The notes: generated by a model from the letters alone, not told the origin. A DNA stretch of 16,532 nucleotides from Candidatus Geothermarchaeota archaeon (GCA_015522055.1 WAMZ01000093.1:1-16532); one strand, 5' to 3'; shown: positions 1 to 6,491, counted from the first letter of the stretch. A program made the numbers and translations.

Positions 1-650
1 ATATATAGTAGACCATATTTATCCAATTCTCTAAGTATATTTCTATCTCTATCTAGGTTGTATGCTGCGTTTGCATCAACTGTTAACTTTATATCTGGGT
101 ATTCTTTCCTGACCCTGTCGAGGACATTGATGTCCCATCCAGGTTTTATTTTTATCTTTATCCTCCCATATCCTTGTTCTAGATACTGGCCTATCTTTGA
201 TATCAAGGTATCTATATCCTTCTGTATACCTATACTTACCCCAACCTCCGCAAAGTCCCTAACCCCACCTAATACTTTATAGAGGGGTTTACCTAGCTTC
301 TTCGCATGGAGGTCCCATAACGCCATCTCTATTGCAGCCTTCGCCATATTGTGTCCTCTTATCCACCCAACATCTTTGTGGAAGGTATATTGGTTGACTT
401 CCTTCTTTATGAGTAGCTTCACTAGATATTTCTCTATTATATATTGTGCCGTGTCGACGGTTTCGTGTGAATAGTTTGGGTGTCTCCCAGCAACTAGCTC
501 TCCATATGCGTATATGTCTCCTGACTTTAGCTCTATTATTAGTGTCTCTTTTGTCTCTTCTGTCCCGAAGCTTGTTGTGAATGGTTCTTTATAGGGTAGT
601 TTTATTCTATATAGGGTTACTCTGTCGATTTTATATGTCTTTGAAGTTAT
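1..650 (-). CDS. Enolase-superfamily N-acylamino acid racemase / o-succinylbenzoate synthase-like protein (partial, 3' end outside window)
   Basis: Translation of the minus strand from about 650 down to base 1 gives some 216 residues of the muconate lactonizing subgroup of the enolase superfamily. The N-terminal capping domain shows PFTTSFGT and an ELVAGRHPNYSHET stretch; the barrel begins with AAIEMALWDL and LGGVRDFAEVGVSIGI. The catalytic lysine motif is RIKIKIKPGWD, followed by the first metal ligand in LTVDANAAY. This matches the N-succinylamino acid racemase/OSBS family; the remaining metal ligands and second lysine lie beyond the edge. It follows the GNAT gene with a 20-nt overlap. The start is odd: this frame has no ATG, GTG or TTG until about residue 76, well inside the cap domain. 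An ATA at 648-650 has a GGGGGTGG ribosome site 6 nt upstream and is my preferred start. The in-frame ATG just upstream is followed at once by TAA. Racemase versus OSBS activity cannot be decided; the GNAT neighbour favours racemase. Confidence 0.85.
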   Translation of the reverse strand, partial: MTSKTYKIDRVTLYRIKLPYKEPFTTSFGTEETKETLIIELKSGDIYAYGELVAGRHPNYSHETVDTAQYIIEKYLVKLLIKKEVNQYTFHKDVGWIRGHNMAKAAIEMALWDLHAKKLGKPLYKVLGGVRDFAEVGVSIGIQKDIDTLISKIGQYLEQGYGRIKIKIKPGWDINVLDRVRKEYPDIKLTVDANAAYNLDRDRNILRELDKYGLLY

Positions 651-1494
651 TTACATCCACCCCCTTCTTCAAGATATATATCCCTTTCCAAGGCTCATTC
701 CTATAGAGAAGGTATCTAAACACGATGTATGTCCTATCTATATAGTGTCTGAAGGCCCTCCTTGTAGCCAGCCTCCACTTAACCCCTAGTTTTGGGTCGA
801 TCCGCTTAAGGTGGTTTATGTCTCTGGGTATCTCTATTCCGACGAATACCCCGGCTTCTTTTGTTAGTTCTGGAAGGATTATCTCTCCTTCCCTTATAGC
901 TTTTAGCCCTATGGCCACTTCATCCCTATGTTTATAGTCCTCGAAGTACTTTATCCTATTCCTGAAGTTATGTTTTACCCATTTACTATTTATCCACCAC
1001 TCGACCATGAACCTGTCTGATGGTACGCCTCTATTTAGCTCGTCGTTCATCTCTCCATAGTGGTTTACTAGGTATGTCCTGGATATACATCCAAGCTTAT
1101 TTATATTTAGGTATGCATTCTTCGACTGTAGTGGGTCGTAGGTCCATACTATTAATTCTAGGCCCTTGCTTAGGGCGTCGTTCCTCTGCTCCATCTTTAA
1201 TAAATACCCAATATTCTTGTCCTGGTACTCGGGTACCACGGCTAGCATATGTGAATACATACATCTCTTTCCTAGGAACTCGCCCATGAAGCCGAATACG
1301 AAGCCAACCATCTTGTTACCCACGTATGCTGCCTTCACGACTCCGCCGACGCTGCTTGCTGCTATGAATATGTGGTGGGGGACAGCCTCATCTGTTCCCC
1401 AGGCCCTCCTCTGTATCTCCTCGATCATCTTTGCCTGGTGGGGGTTGTGGACGTCTATGATTCTTACTGGGATGTCACTGTCGGACATCTTCAT
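631..1494 (-). CDS. GNAT-family acyltransferase (COG3375-like), probable N-succinyltransferase partner of the racemase
   Basis: This 287-residue protein has a GNAT fold in its N-terminal half. GKRCMYSHMLAVVPEYQDKNIGYLLKMEQRN covers beta-4, the acyl-CoA pyrophosphate loop (a degenerate QxxGxG/A as QDKNIGYL) and the following helix, around residues 75-105. WTYDPLQSKNAYLNINKLG follows, a segment typical of the COG3375 group of predicted acetyltransferases. The C-terminal half (residues 160-287) is specific to this group. It is first in an operon with the enolase-superfamily racemase and overlaps it by 20 nt. In Geobacillus a GNAT enzyme next to such a racemase transfers succinate from succinyl-CoA to D-amino acids (established knowledge), so the same job is inferred here. 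ATG at 1494 or 1488 could be the start. A TATA-like stretch near 1515-1526 would put transcription start at about 1493, so a leaderless message is likely. Confidence 0.8.
   Translation of the reverse strand: MKMSDSDIPVRIIDVHNPHQAKMIEEIQRRAWGTDEAVPHHIFIAASSVGGVVKAAYVGNKMVGFVFGFMGEFLGKRCMYSHMLAVVPEYQDKNIGYLLKMEQRNDALSKGLELIVWTYDPLQSKNAYLNINKLGCISRTYLVNHYGEMNDELNRGVPSDRFMVEWWINSKWVKHNFRNRIKYFEDYKHRDEVAIGLKAIREGEIILPELTKEAGVFVGIEIPRDINHLKRIDPKLGVKWRLATRRAFRHYIDRTYIVFRYLLYRNEPWKGIYILKKGVDVNNFKDI
657..664 (-). promoter_or_regulatory. Ribosome binding site supporting an ATA start of the racemase gene
   Basis: The minus strand reads GGGGGTGG here, complementary to the 16S rRNA 3' end. It lies within the last codons of the GNAT gene and 6 nt before the ATA at 648-650. 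It directly abuts an in-frame ATG-TAA start-stop pair, which is too close to be its target. Confidence 0.5.
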
Positions 1495-1506
1495 ATAATA
1501 TATTTT
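1495..1506 (+). promoter_or_regulatory. Probable TATA element of tpiA
   Basis: The A/T stretch ataatatatttt is centred near 1500, so transcription would start near 1526. That leaves a leader of about 15 nt holding the GGTGA ribosome site at 1531-1535. The same spacer carries the divergent GNAT promoter. Confidence 0.4.
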
Positions 1507-1514
1507 GATTGGTT

Positions 1515-1526
1515 ATTTGATATTAT
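1515..1526 (-). promoter_or_regulatory. Probable TATA element of the GNAT-racemase operon
   Basis: The minus strand reads ATAATATCAAAT, centred about 27 nt before the ATG at 1494. This is the archaeal TATA-to-start spacing and implies a leaderless transcript. Recognised by eye only. Confidence 0.35.
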
Positions 1527-1540
1527 TAAGGGTGAATCCT

Positions 1541-2227
1541 ATGAAGTTCCCATGCCTAATAGTGAACTTGAAGAATTATAGGGAGGCATCTGGTGACGAT
1601 GCCGGTTTATTTCTGGATTATGCCGTCGACTTACTTGACTTGGGTGTAGGGGTCTATGTTGCCGTATCCCCCATCGATATAGCTAGGTATGCGGCTGGTG
1701 AGGAGTATAGGGAGGTATTATTTTCACAGGTGTTTGATGTCGTTGAATATGGTAGCTATACTGGGCATATACCCCTTAGTAGACTCGTAGATCTAGGAGT
1801 GAAGTATTCCCTCCTTAATCATTCTGAGTATAAGATGCCCCATGAAAATATTAAGGAGCTTGTCTCAGCGGCTAGTCAGAGGGGTTTGGAGACGGTGGTT
1901 TGTGTGGATTCTGTGGAGGAGCTTAGGAAGTTGATAGGGCTGGGGGTCAAGCCCGCTGCATATGCTATTGAGCCGCCGGAATTGATAGGTACTGGCCGGT
2001 CAGTATCCCGATATAAACCAGAAACCGTGTTGGAGGCCGTGAAGATGGGGGAGGAGAATGGGGTGCCGGTGCTTTGCGGCGCGGGTGTATCGAGTAGCGA
2101 TGACGTCAAGGCCGCCATGGATCTCGGTGTAGTTGGTGTATTGGTTGCCAGCGCAATAGTTAAGGCGGATGACCCATATATAACTATGAAGGCGATGGCG
2201 GAGGTATTAGCTAATTATAAAAAGTAG
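1541..2227 (+). CDS. tpiA: Triosephosphate isomerase
   Basis: This cytoplasmic enzyme interconverts glyceraldehyde 3-phosphate and dihydroxyacetone phosphate in glycolysis and gluconeogenesis. From ATG 1541 the protein has 228 residues, the usual size of the compact archaeal enzyme (bacterial ones are nearer 250). Catalytic residues are visible: Asn9 and Lys11 in IVNLKNY, His94 in LLNHSEY and Glu144 in AIEPPELIGTG, which also contains the mobile loop 6. The phosphate-binding C-terminal strand is GVLVASAIVKADDP. ATG 1541 is chosen because it places LIVNLKNY at the N-terminus as in the family and follows a GGTGA ribosome site at 1531-1535. An upstream in-frame TTG at 1505 lies in the promoter region. 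The gene converges on the winged-helix gene, with 4 bases between the two stops. Confidence 0.96.
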   Translation: MKFPCLIVNLKNYREASGDDAGLFLDYAVDLLDLGVGVYVAVSPIDIARYAAGEEYREVLFSQVFDVVEYGSYTGHIPLSRLVDLGVKYSLLNHSEYKMPHENIKELVSAASQRGLETVVCVDSVEELRKLIGLGVKPAAYAIEPPELIGTGRSVSRYKPETVLEAVKMGEENGVPVLCGAGVSSSDDVKAAMDLGVVGVLVASAIVKADDPYITMKAMAEVLANYKK

Positions 2228-2231
2228 GTTC

Positions 2232-2879
2232 CTAGGCTCTATAGAGCATATTTCCCTTTAATATATATTTCTTCCCCTCAGAGAGTCTTTGGGCCAGGAG
2301 TAATGCCCAATACTCGTGTATATTGAGTTTTTTGGCTAGGTCCCTGATGCTTATACCGTCTCCCACTATCTCCGGCTCCATCTTCTCCTCCAACACCTTG
2401 ACTACATATGCCTCGTCCCTGTTTATCAAGTCTAGGATGGCTATGGCCTCCCTCAAATCTCTTAGGCCAAGGACCTCCTGAATATCTTTTGATGTTGGTT
2501 TTAGGGGGAATCCATCTCTCTCCATCTTTATATATATGTATCTCTTTAGGAGGCGCCGCTTCTCCTCTATATCTATCGCCCATATAAGCGTCGTTAGGTC
2601 TATCTTCAACTCTACCATCTTTGATGCTAGGGAATATTGCTTTACCCTCCTCCTACCCCTCTTAACCAATGTCCACCTTAGTATGCCCGAGGCTGTCAAT
2701 ATATCTAGGTGCTCCATGATGGTTGAGAGGGATGTGCCGGTCTCCTCAGATATCTCGCTGGCTGTAAGTGGACCCTTTTCGATGAGTAGCTTGATTATAT
2801 TTAGCCTAGGCTTGCTTGCCAATGCCTCTAGGACGAGCCTAGCCCATATAGGGTTATTACGACCTATTGACAATGACAT
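2232..2879 (-). CDS. ArsR-like winged-helix transcriptional regulator
   Basis: This 215-residue protein carries an N-terminal winged helix-turn-helix (about residues 12-80). ALASKPRLNIIKLLIEKGPLTASEIS is followed by the recognition helix region GTSLSTIMEHLDILTASGIL and a wing with KRGRRRVKQYSLAS, the pattern of ArsR-type archaeal regulators. The middle is helical and charged (EEKRRLLKRYIYIKMERDGF). The last 50 residues look like a second, degenerate helix-turn-helix (SIRDLAKKLNIHEYWALLLAQRL). No metal-binding cysteine pair is present, so it is unlikely to be a classical metal sensor. It is the last gene of the Yip1/anchored-protein operon, starting 4 nt after the previous stop. Autoregulation through the dyad at 4320-4335 is inferred from the layout only. 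The ligand is unknown. Confidence 0.8.
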   Translation of the reverse strand: MSLSIGRNNPIWARLVLEALASKPRLNIIKLLIEKGPLTASEISEETGTSLSTIMEHLDILTASGILRWTLVKRGRRRVKQYSLASKMVELKIDLTTLIWAIDIEEKRRLLKRYIYIKMERDGFPLKPTSKDIQEVLGLRDLREAIAILDLINRDEAYVVKVLEEKMEPEIVGDGISIRDLAKKLNIHEYWALLLAQRLSEGKKYILKGNMLYRA

Positions 2880-2883
2880 AGCC

Positions 2884-3672
2884 TTATCCCGTCGATAGAT
2901 TAATGACTATGTTTCCGTTCTGGACTCTAAATGTTAGGCTCCGATCTGTGGATGCATATAGCCTCACCTGTTCATTGGTATAGTATTTATTGATGGTTCC
3001 ATAGAGGTTAAGTTCGGCTAAGCCGTTAAGCACAGACCCCTCGATATTCATATCTATTTCAGTTGGTGTAGTTATGTTCACCTTGGCTATACCATTGGTT
3101 ATATCTATGTTCCATGATACATCATCGACTCTTGTGTATCCGAGATCGAGTCTAATTACCGTGTTGAGCCCCTCGATTCTTAGGTCTGTATTTATTAGAC
3201 TATCTAGGCTTAGCTCGAGTGCACCATTCGCTTGGTTTATGGATATTTCTGACGCCAATGTGGGGTCCAAATATATTTTGAGTATTACGTTGCTTGCATC
3301 GATGTATATGGATAGGGTTCTGGTGGTCTCGTTGTATGACTTGGATATATCGGCTTTATAGGAGTCTAGGTTGAATGGGATTATTCCCCTGCCTTTATAA
3401 GCCTCGAACCTGGCTATATATCCATATCCCTCTGATATGTATGTCACTCCATTTGTGCCTCTTAAATTTAGGACTAGCTTCTTTAGTCTAGGATACTCGC
3501 TTCTATTTATTGTTTCCTGCTTGACTAGTATGCCCTCGCCTGGGATTTGGGGTATAGCCCAGTCTATTATGGGTGTTATATCCGTCTTCTGGGTCGATAT
3601 GAAGAGGGCTGCTGGTATAGCTGCGATCGCCAGTATCAATATTATTAGTCCTGTGGCTAATTCCCTCTCCAT
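2884..3672 (-). CDS. Membrane-anchored, beta-rich exported protein of unknown function
   Basis: From ATG 3672 the protein has 262 residues. MERELATGLIILILAIAAIPAALFIS is a single N-terminal membrane helix or uncleaved signal anchor. The rest is a soluble, beta-strand-rich region of short alternating strands (for example LRIEGLNTVIRLDLGYTRVDD and VLNGLAELNLYGTINKYY) resembling the beta-solenoid 'toast-rack'/DUF4097-type adhesin fold; this likeness is by eye. It should face the cell exterior. The start is fixed by a GGTGGTGA ribosome site that overlaps the stop of the Yip1-like gene 2 nt upstream. The same frame stays open upstream to about 3918, but that extension runs antisense-like through the Yip1 gene and has no domain. 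It is the middle gene of a three-gene operon. Confidence 0.75.
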   Translation of the reverse strand: MERELATGLIILILAIAAIPAALFISTQKTDITPIIDWAIPQIPGEGILVKQETINRSEYPRLKKLVLNLRGTNGVTYISEGYGYIARFEAYKGRGIIPFNLDSYKADISKSYNETTRTLSIYIDASNVILKIYLDPTLASEISINQANGALELSLDSLINTDLRIEGLNTVIRLDLGYTRVDDVSWNIDITNGIAKVNITTPTEIDMNIEGSVLNGLAELNLYGTINKYYTNEQVRLYASTDRSLTFRVQNGNIVINLSTG

Positions 3673-3674
3673 GG

Positions 3675-4274
3675 TCACCACCTGGGTAAGAATGCGATTG
3701 GTAGGAATGGTATTGTGGCTAGGATTATTATGGGTATAATTAGTGATAGTAATGCCTCGGCTCCGGGTATTCCATATATCTCCTTGACCGCGTGGTAGTT
3801 TATGTATATAAACCATATGAGGGCTGCTAGTGTGAATACACCTGTGGCTGCGATCGATATTAATGGGGATAGTGGATATATATAACCCATTACTATGGGT
3901 AGAATTAGCGTGAACCATGTGTAGCCCATTACTTTAAGTAGGTCAATGTAATCTCCGGAGCCTCCGAATAGCTTGGCTAGTATATGGGTAGCTAGGCTCC
4001 ATATGAACCATGCAAATAGGCCTAGTGCCGTTGCTATTGGAACTAGGGCCGCCATGAGGGAGCTTAGTAGGCCTGCCAAGGCGGGGGCGGCCGCGGCATT
4101 CATTACGGAGTTGACTATACTTGATGCCGCAGCAGAGAATATAGTTGCTAATATACCCTGGAAGAATAATACTGTAAATAATGGCTCTATAAAGGACCTA
4201 TCTTCATGGACAATTATCGTGACATACTTTTCTGGATATAATGCTAAACCACCTATTAACTCTAAATACCTCAT
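3675..4274 (-). CDS. Yip1-domain-like integral membrane protein
   Basis: This 199-residue protein has about five hydrophobic segments, near residues 32-58, 66-97, 116-134, 136-157 and 172-195. Its features fit the Yip1 family: a short cytoplasmic N-terminus with LYPEKYVTIIVHEDRSFIEPLF, then the loop HILAKLFGGSGDYIDLLKVMGYTW between helices. Archaeal Yip1-like proteins have no agreed function. It is first in the operon with the anchored beta-rich protein and the winged-helix regulator, suggesting a regulated envelope function. ATG 4274 follows a TATA box at 4309-4317 by about 40 nt, so the leader is short; there is only a weak GTGA ribosome site. Ala and Ser are concentrated around residues 45-75, typical of helix packing. 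Confidence 0.75.
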   Translation of the reverse strand: MRYLELIGGLALYPEKYVTIIVHEDRSFIEPLFTVLFFQGILATIFSAAASSIVNSVMNAAAAPALAGLLSSLMAALVPIATALGLFAWFIWSLATHILAKLFGGSGDYIDLLKVMGYTWFTLILPIVMGYIYPLSPLISIAATGVFTLAALIWFIYINYHAVKEIYGIPGAEALLSLIIPIIILATIPFLPIAFLPRW

Positions 4275-4308
4275 ATAAAGTCACTATTAATTGACATATA
4301 TCTCGATG

Positions 4309-4317
4309 TTTATAAAT
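4309..4317 (-). promoter_or_regulatory. TATA box of the Yip1/anchored-protein/regulator operon
   Basis: The minus strand reads ATTTATAAA, a strong archaeal TATA box. It is preceded by CGAAAC, which fits a BRE, and lies about 40 nt before the ATG at 4274. The expected transcription start is near 4286. The BRE portion is shared with the adjacent dyad. Confidence 0.6.
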
Positions 4318-4319
4318 GT

Positions 4320-4335
4320 TTCGGTTTTAACCGAA
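4320..4335. promoter_or_regulatory. Perfect dyad, operator candidate
   Basis: The sequence ttcggttttaaccgaa is a perfect inverted repeat with 7-bp arms around a 2-bp centre. It covers the BRE position just upstream of the TATA box for the operon that ends in the winged-helix gene. A dimeric winged-helix protein would bind such a site, so it is the natural candidate operator for that regulator. A related half, AACGGAAGTATAA, follows at 4358-4370. Confidence 0.5.
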
Positions 4336-4356
4336 GTAATAAATCAACTTAGATTT

Positions 4357-4385
4357 AAACGGAAGTATAATCATATCATCCGTTT
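4357..4385. repeat. Inverted repeat between tRNA-Arg and the operator
   Basis: AAACGGA (4357-4363) and TCCGTTT (4379-4385) are complementary across a 15-nt spacer. In the minus-strand transcript this hairpin would start 2 nt after the encoded CCA of the tRNA. It could be a processing or termination element, or a second regulator site, since its left arm resembles half of the 4320-4335 dyad. Its function is not known. Confidence 0.4.
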
Positions 4386-4389
4386 TTGG

Positions 4390-4483
4390 CGGACCCGGTG
4401 GGATTCGAACCCACGACCTCCGGCTCTCCCCAAATATATGTTCTCCGGAGGCCGGCGCCCTATCCAGGCTAGGCCACGGGTCC
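4390..4483 (-). tRNA. tRNA-Arg (anticodon CCG) with an anticodon-loop intron
   Basis: The minus strand folds as a full cloverleaf. Acceptor GGACCCG pairs with CGGGTCC; the D arm is GCCT/GGGC; the anticodon stem is CCGGC/GCCGG; the T arm is GTGGG-TTCGAAT-CCCAC; the discriminator is G. Removing a 19-nt intron leaves the loop CTCCGGA with anticodon CCG, which reads the Arg codon CGG. A20, an arginine identity base, is present in the D loop (GGATA). CCA is encoded directly after the discriminator (4387-4389). A TATA-like CTTAATATAAAG on the minus strand at 4515-4526 is positioned to start transcription about 10 nt before the mature end. The gene is divergent from argS, whose product charges it. 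Confidence 0.95.
4426..4444 (-). other. tRNA intron (19 nt) with canonical bulge-helix-bulge splice site
   Basis: The intron sits at the canonical 37/38 position. A 4-bp helix (CTCC with GGGG) is flanked by 3-nt bulges GGA and AGA. Cutting after the second base of each bulge, as the archaeal tRNA endonuclease does, excises exactly 19 nt. A short inner stem (GAA/TTT) closes a CATATA loop. Confidence 0.9.
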
Positions 4484-4514
4484 ATGTTTGTATGGTTATT
4501 TGTCTCTATTAATG

Positions 4515-4526
4515 CTTTATATTAAG
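4515..4526 (-). promoter_or_regulatory. Probable TATA element of tRNA-Arg
   Basis: The minus strand reads CTTAATATAAAG, centred about 37 nt before the mature tRNA 5' end. This leaves a short 5' leader for RNase P removal. Recognised by eye. Confidence 0.5.
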
Positions 4527-4534
4527 TTGTCTGG

Positions 4535-4547
4535 TTTTAAATAATTA
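4535..4547 (+). promoter_or_regulatory. Probable TATA element of argS
   Basis: The stretch ttttaaataatta is centred near 4541 and predicts transcription start near 4568. The argS leader would then be about 16 nt and carry the G-rich ribosome site at 4569-4578. It lies only about 10 bp from the divergent tRNA promoter. Confidence 0.45.
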
Positions 4548-4583
4548 TTGACTGTCTACGCTTAGCTTGGGGGTGGGGACTGT

Positions 4584-6488
4584 TTGCTGATTACTGAGAT
4601 AGGGGAGAACATTAAGCGTAAGGTTAGGAATTGGCTGGTGAACTCGGGTATTGAGGGTATGGATATCGAGTTGGATGTGCCTGCAAAGATGGAGTTCGGG
4701 GACCTATCTCTAAATATTGCTTTTAGATTGGCTAAGGCTCTCGGTAGGCCCCCGGTGGATATTGCGAATGAGCTTGCTAGGATAATAGCCTTGACCCCTT
4801 ATGTTGATAGGGTTGAGGTGGCGGGAGGTGGATATATAAATGTATTCCTTAATAGAGAGAAGTTTTATGAGGAGTATATTAACCAGATTTTTGAGAAGGG
4901 TATAGATTATTTTAGGCAGAATATTGGTAATGGATTGGTTAAGATTGAATATACTAGTGTTAATCCTAATAAGGCGATTCATATCGGGCATGCACGTAAC
5001 ATTGTCTTGGGCGCCGCCTTGAGGAATATGTTGAGCTTCGCTGGTTATGATGTTGAGCTTCTAAACTATATCGATGATACTGGGTCCCAGATGGCCGACT
5101 TATTGATCGGTTTTCTTTATCTAGGATATAGTACGGACTCTAAGGGGATGTCATTCGATAAATACTGTGGTGATGTGGTGTATAGGGAGGCCTATGAACG
5201 TATAGAGTCCTCGGATGAGTTGAAGAAGAAGAGGAGGAATATTCTTAAGATGATTGAGGAGGGTAATAATGTTGTCGCGTCTTTCAATAGGATGATTGCT
5301 GAGAGGGTGCTTAGGGAGCAGCTGAAGACTTGTTGGAGGCTGGGGGCGGACTATGACTATTTAGTTTGGGAGTCTGACTTGGTTTGGAGCGGTATCCACA
5401 AGAAGGGCTATGGTCTGATCAAGGATAGTAAGGTTTTGGTTAAGGTTGATAGCGGTAAATATGCTGGCTGTCTTGTGGCTAAGTTGTCTAGTGGTGATGA
5501 TATAAATCCTGAGGTTGACGATGTACTGGTAAGGAGTGATGGGACACTTACATATGTGGGTAAGGACGTTGTCTTCGCCCTCTGGAAGCTTGGCCTACTA
5601 GATTTCCCGCTGCCCTTTAGGGAGTTTACATCCTCCCCCTATGGGAGGAGGGTCTATACAACCTCTTGGCCCAATGGCTCGTATATCCATCCTAGGGAGT
5701 GTAGATTTTCGATAAATGTTATTGGGGTTGAACAGACGAAGCCTCAGAGAATTATCAAGGAGATTATTAGGGATGTGTTTGGGGATGAGGTATCAAGTAG
5801 GTATATTCATTATTATTATTCTCATGTGTGGATCAGTGGTGCCTCGGCCTCGAAGTATCTAGGGATAGATACAGGTGGTAAGCCTCTTAAGATGAGTGGG
5901 CGTAGGGGAATCTACTTCAATGTCGATGATATACTTGGGCATATGGTTGATAAGGCTAGGAGGCTGATTAAGTTCAATAATCCTGGTATGACTGATGCTG
6001 AGGCCGACTCCATTGCTGAGAAGATAGCCGTCGCTTCACTTAAGCTTATGTTATTGGGTGTTGATAGGGATAAGATAGTCGTCTTCGATATTGATAAGGC
6101 TCTTGATATATCACAGGAGGGGGGTGCATACGTACTATATAGCTACGCAAGGGCCCACTCAATTTATAGGAAGGCCTTGGAGGAGGGTGTGGAGGTAAAG
6201 CCATATCTAAGGTATAATGCTTTGAATGATTATGATAAGTATTTGTTGAGGTACTTGGCCTACACACCTATCGTTATTAACAATGCTATTAGGAGGATGG
6301 AGCCGAAGGATATTGTGATTACAATGCTTAGGCTCTCAAAGTTATTTAATGAGTTCTATGAGCATAACCCTGTTCTTAAGGAGGTGGATGAGGTTAAGAG
6401 GTCTAGGCTATCGATTATCAAGGCCTATTTAATTACGATGGAGACGCTGGCCCACCTTGTAGATATACCACTTACGGATAGGATGTAG
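4584..6488 (+). CDS. argS: Arginyl-tRNA synthetase
   Basis: This class Ia synthetase attaches arginine to tRNA-Arg, using ATP, in the cytoplasm. The 634-residue protein has the N-terminal additional domain (about 1-85, with AKMEFGDLSLNIAFRLAK), typical of ArgRS. The catalytic domain follows with EYTSVNPNKAIHIGHARN, in which the HIGH signature is exact at 133-136, and KMSGRRG at 436-442 as the KMSK-type loop. FSINVIGVEQTKPQ and the helical DALR anticodon-binding domain (about 510-634) complete it. TTG at 4584 is the only plausible start: an in-frame TAG lies at 4563 and the G-rich GGGGGTGGGG ribosome site is just upstream. It is divergent from tRNA-Arg(CCG), and its stop is 3 bp from the convergent methyltransferase stop. 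Confidence 0.97.
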   Translation: MLITEIGENIKRKVRNWLVNSGIEGMDIELDVPAKMEFGDLSLNIAFRLAKALGRPPVDIANELARIIALTPYVDRVEVAGGGYINVFLNREKFYEEYINQIFEKGIDYFRQNIGNGLVKIEYTSVNPNKAIHIGHARNIVLGAALRNMLSFAGYDVELLNYIDDTGSQMADLLIGFLYLGYSTDSKGMSFDKYCGDVVYREAYERIESSDELKKKRRNILKMIEEGNNVVASFNRMIAERVLREQLKTCWRLGADYDYLVWESDLVWSGIHKKGYGLIKDSKVLVKVDSGKYAGCLVAKLSSGDDINPEVDDVLVRSDGTLTYVGKDVVFALWKLGLLDFPLPFREFTSSPYGRRVYTTSWPNGSYIHPRECRFSINVIGVEQTKPQRIIKEIIRDVFGDEVSSRYIHYYYSHVWISGASASKYLGIDTGGKPLKMSGRRGIYFNVDDILGHMVDKARRLIKFNNPGMTDAEADSIAEKIAVASLKLMLLGVDRDKIVVFDIDKALDISQEGGAYVLYSYARAHSIYRKALEEGVEVKPYLRYNALNDYDKYLLRYLAYTPIVINNAIRRMEPKDIVITMLRLSKLFNEFYEHNPVLKEVDEVKRSRLSIIKAYLITMETLAHLVDIPLTDRM

Positions 6489-6491
6489 TGG

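Noticed and set aside
58..282. 74-codon plus-strand open frame
   Set aside because: It is antisense to the racemase coding sequence, which shows clear family motifs; the plus-strand frame has none.
1020..1498. Overlapping plus-strand open frames opposite the GNAT gene
   Set aside because: No recognisable domain, and the minus strand encodes a complete GNAT-family protein.
1505..1540. TTG start 12 codons upstream for triosephosphate isomerase
   Set aside because: The extension lies in the promoter and leader; ATG 1541 has GGTGA at the right distance and gives the family's N-terminus.
3673..3918. Upstream 82-codon extension of the anchored-protein frame
   Set aside because: It overlaps the coding sequence of the Yip1-like gene in another frame, has low-complexity His/Thr content, and the true start at 3672 has a ribosome site followed by a clean membrane anchor.
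4291..4512. Open frame of 73 codons on the plus strand with a WDSNPRPP segment
   Set aside because: This is the well-known false protein produced by reading across a tRNA T arm on the opposite strand; the region encodes tRNA-Arg on the minus strand.
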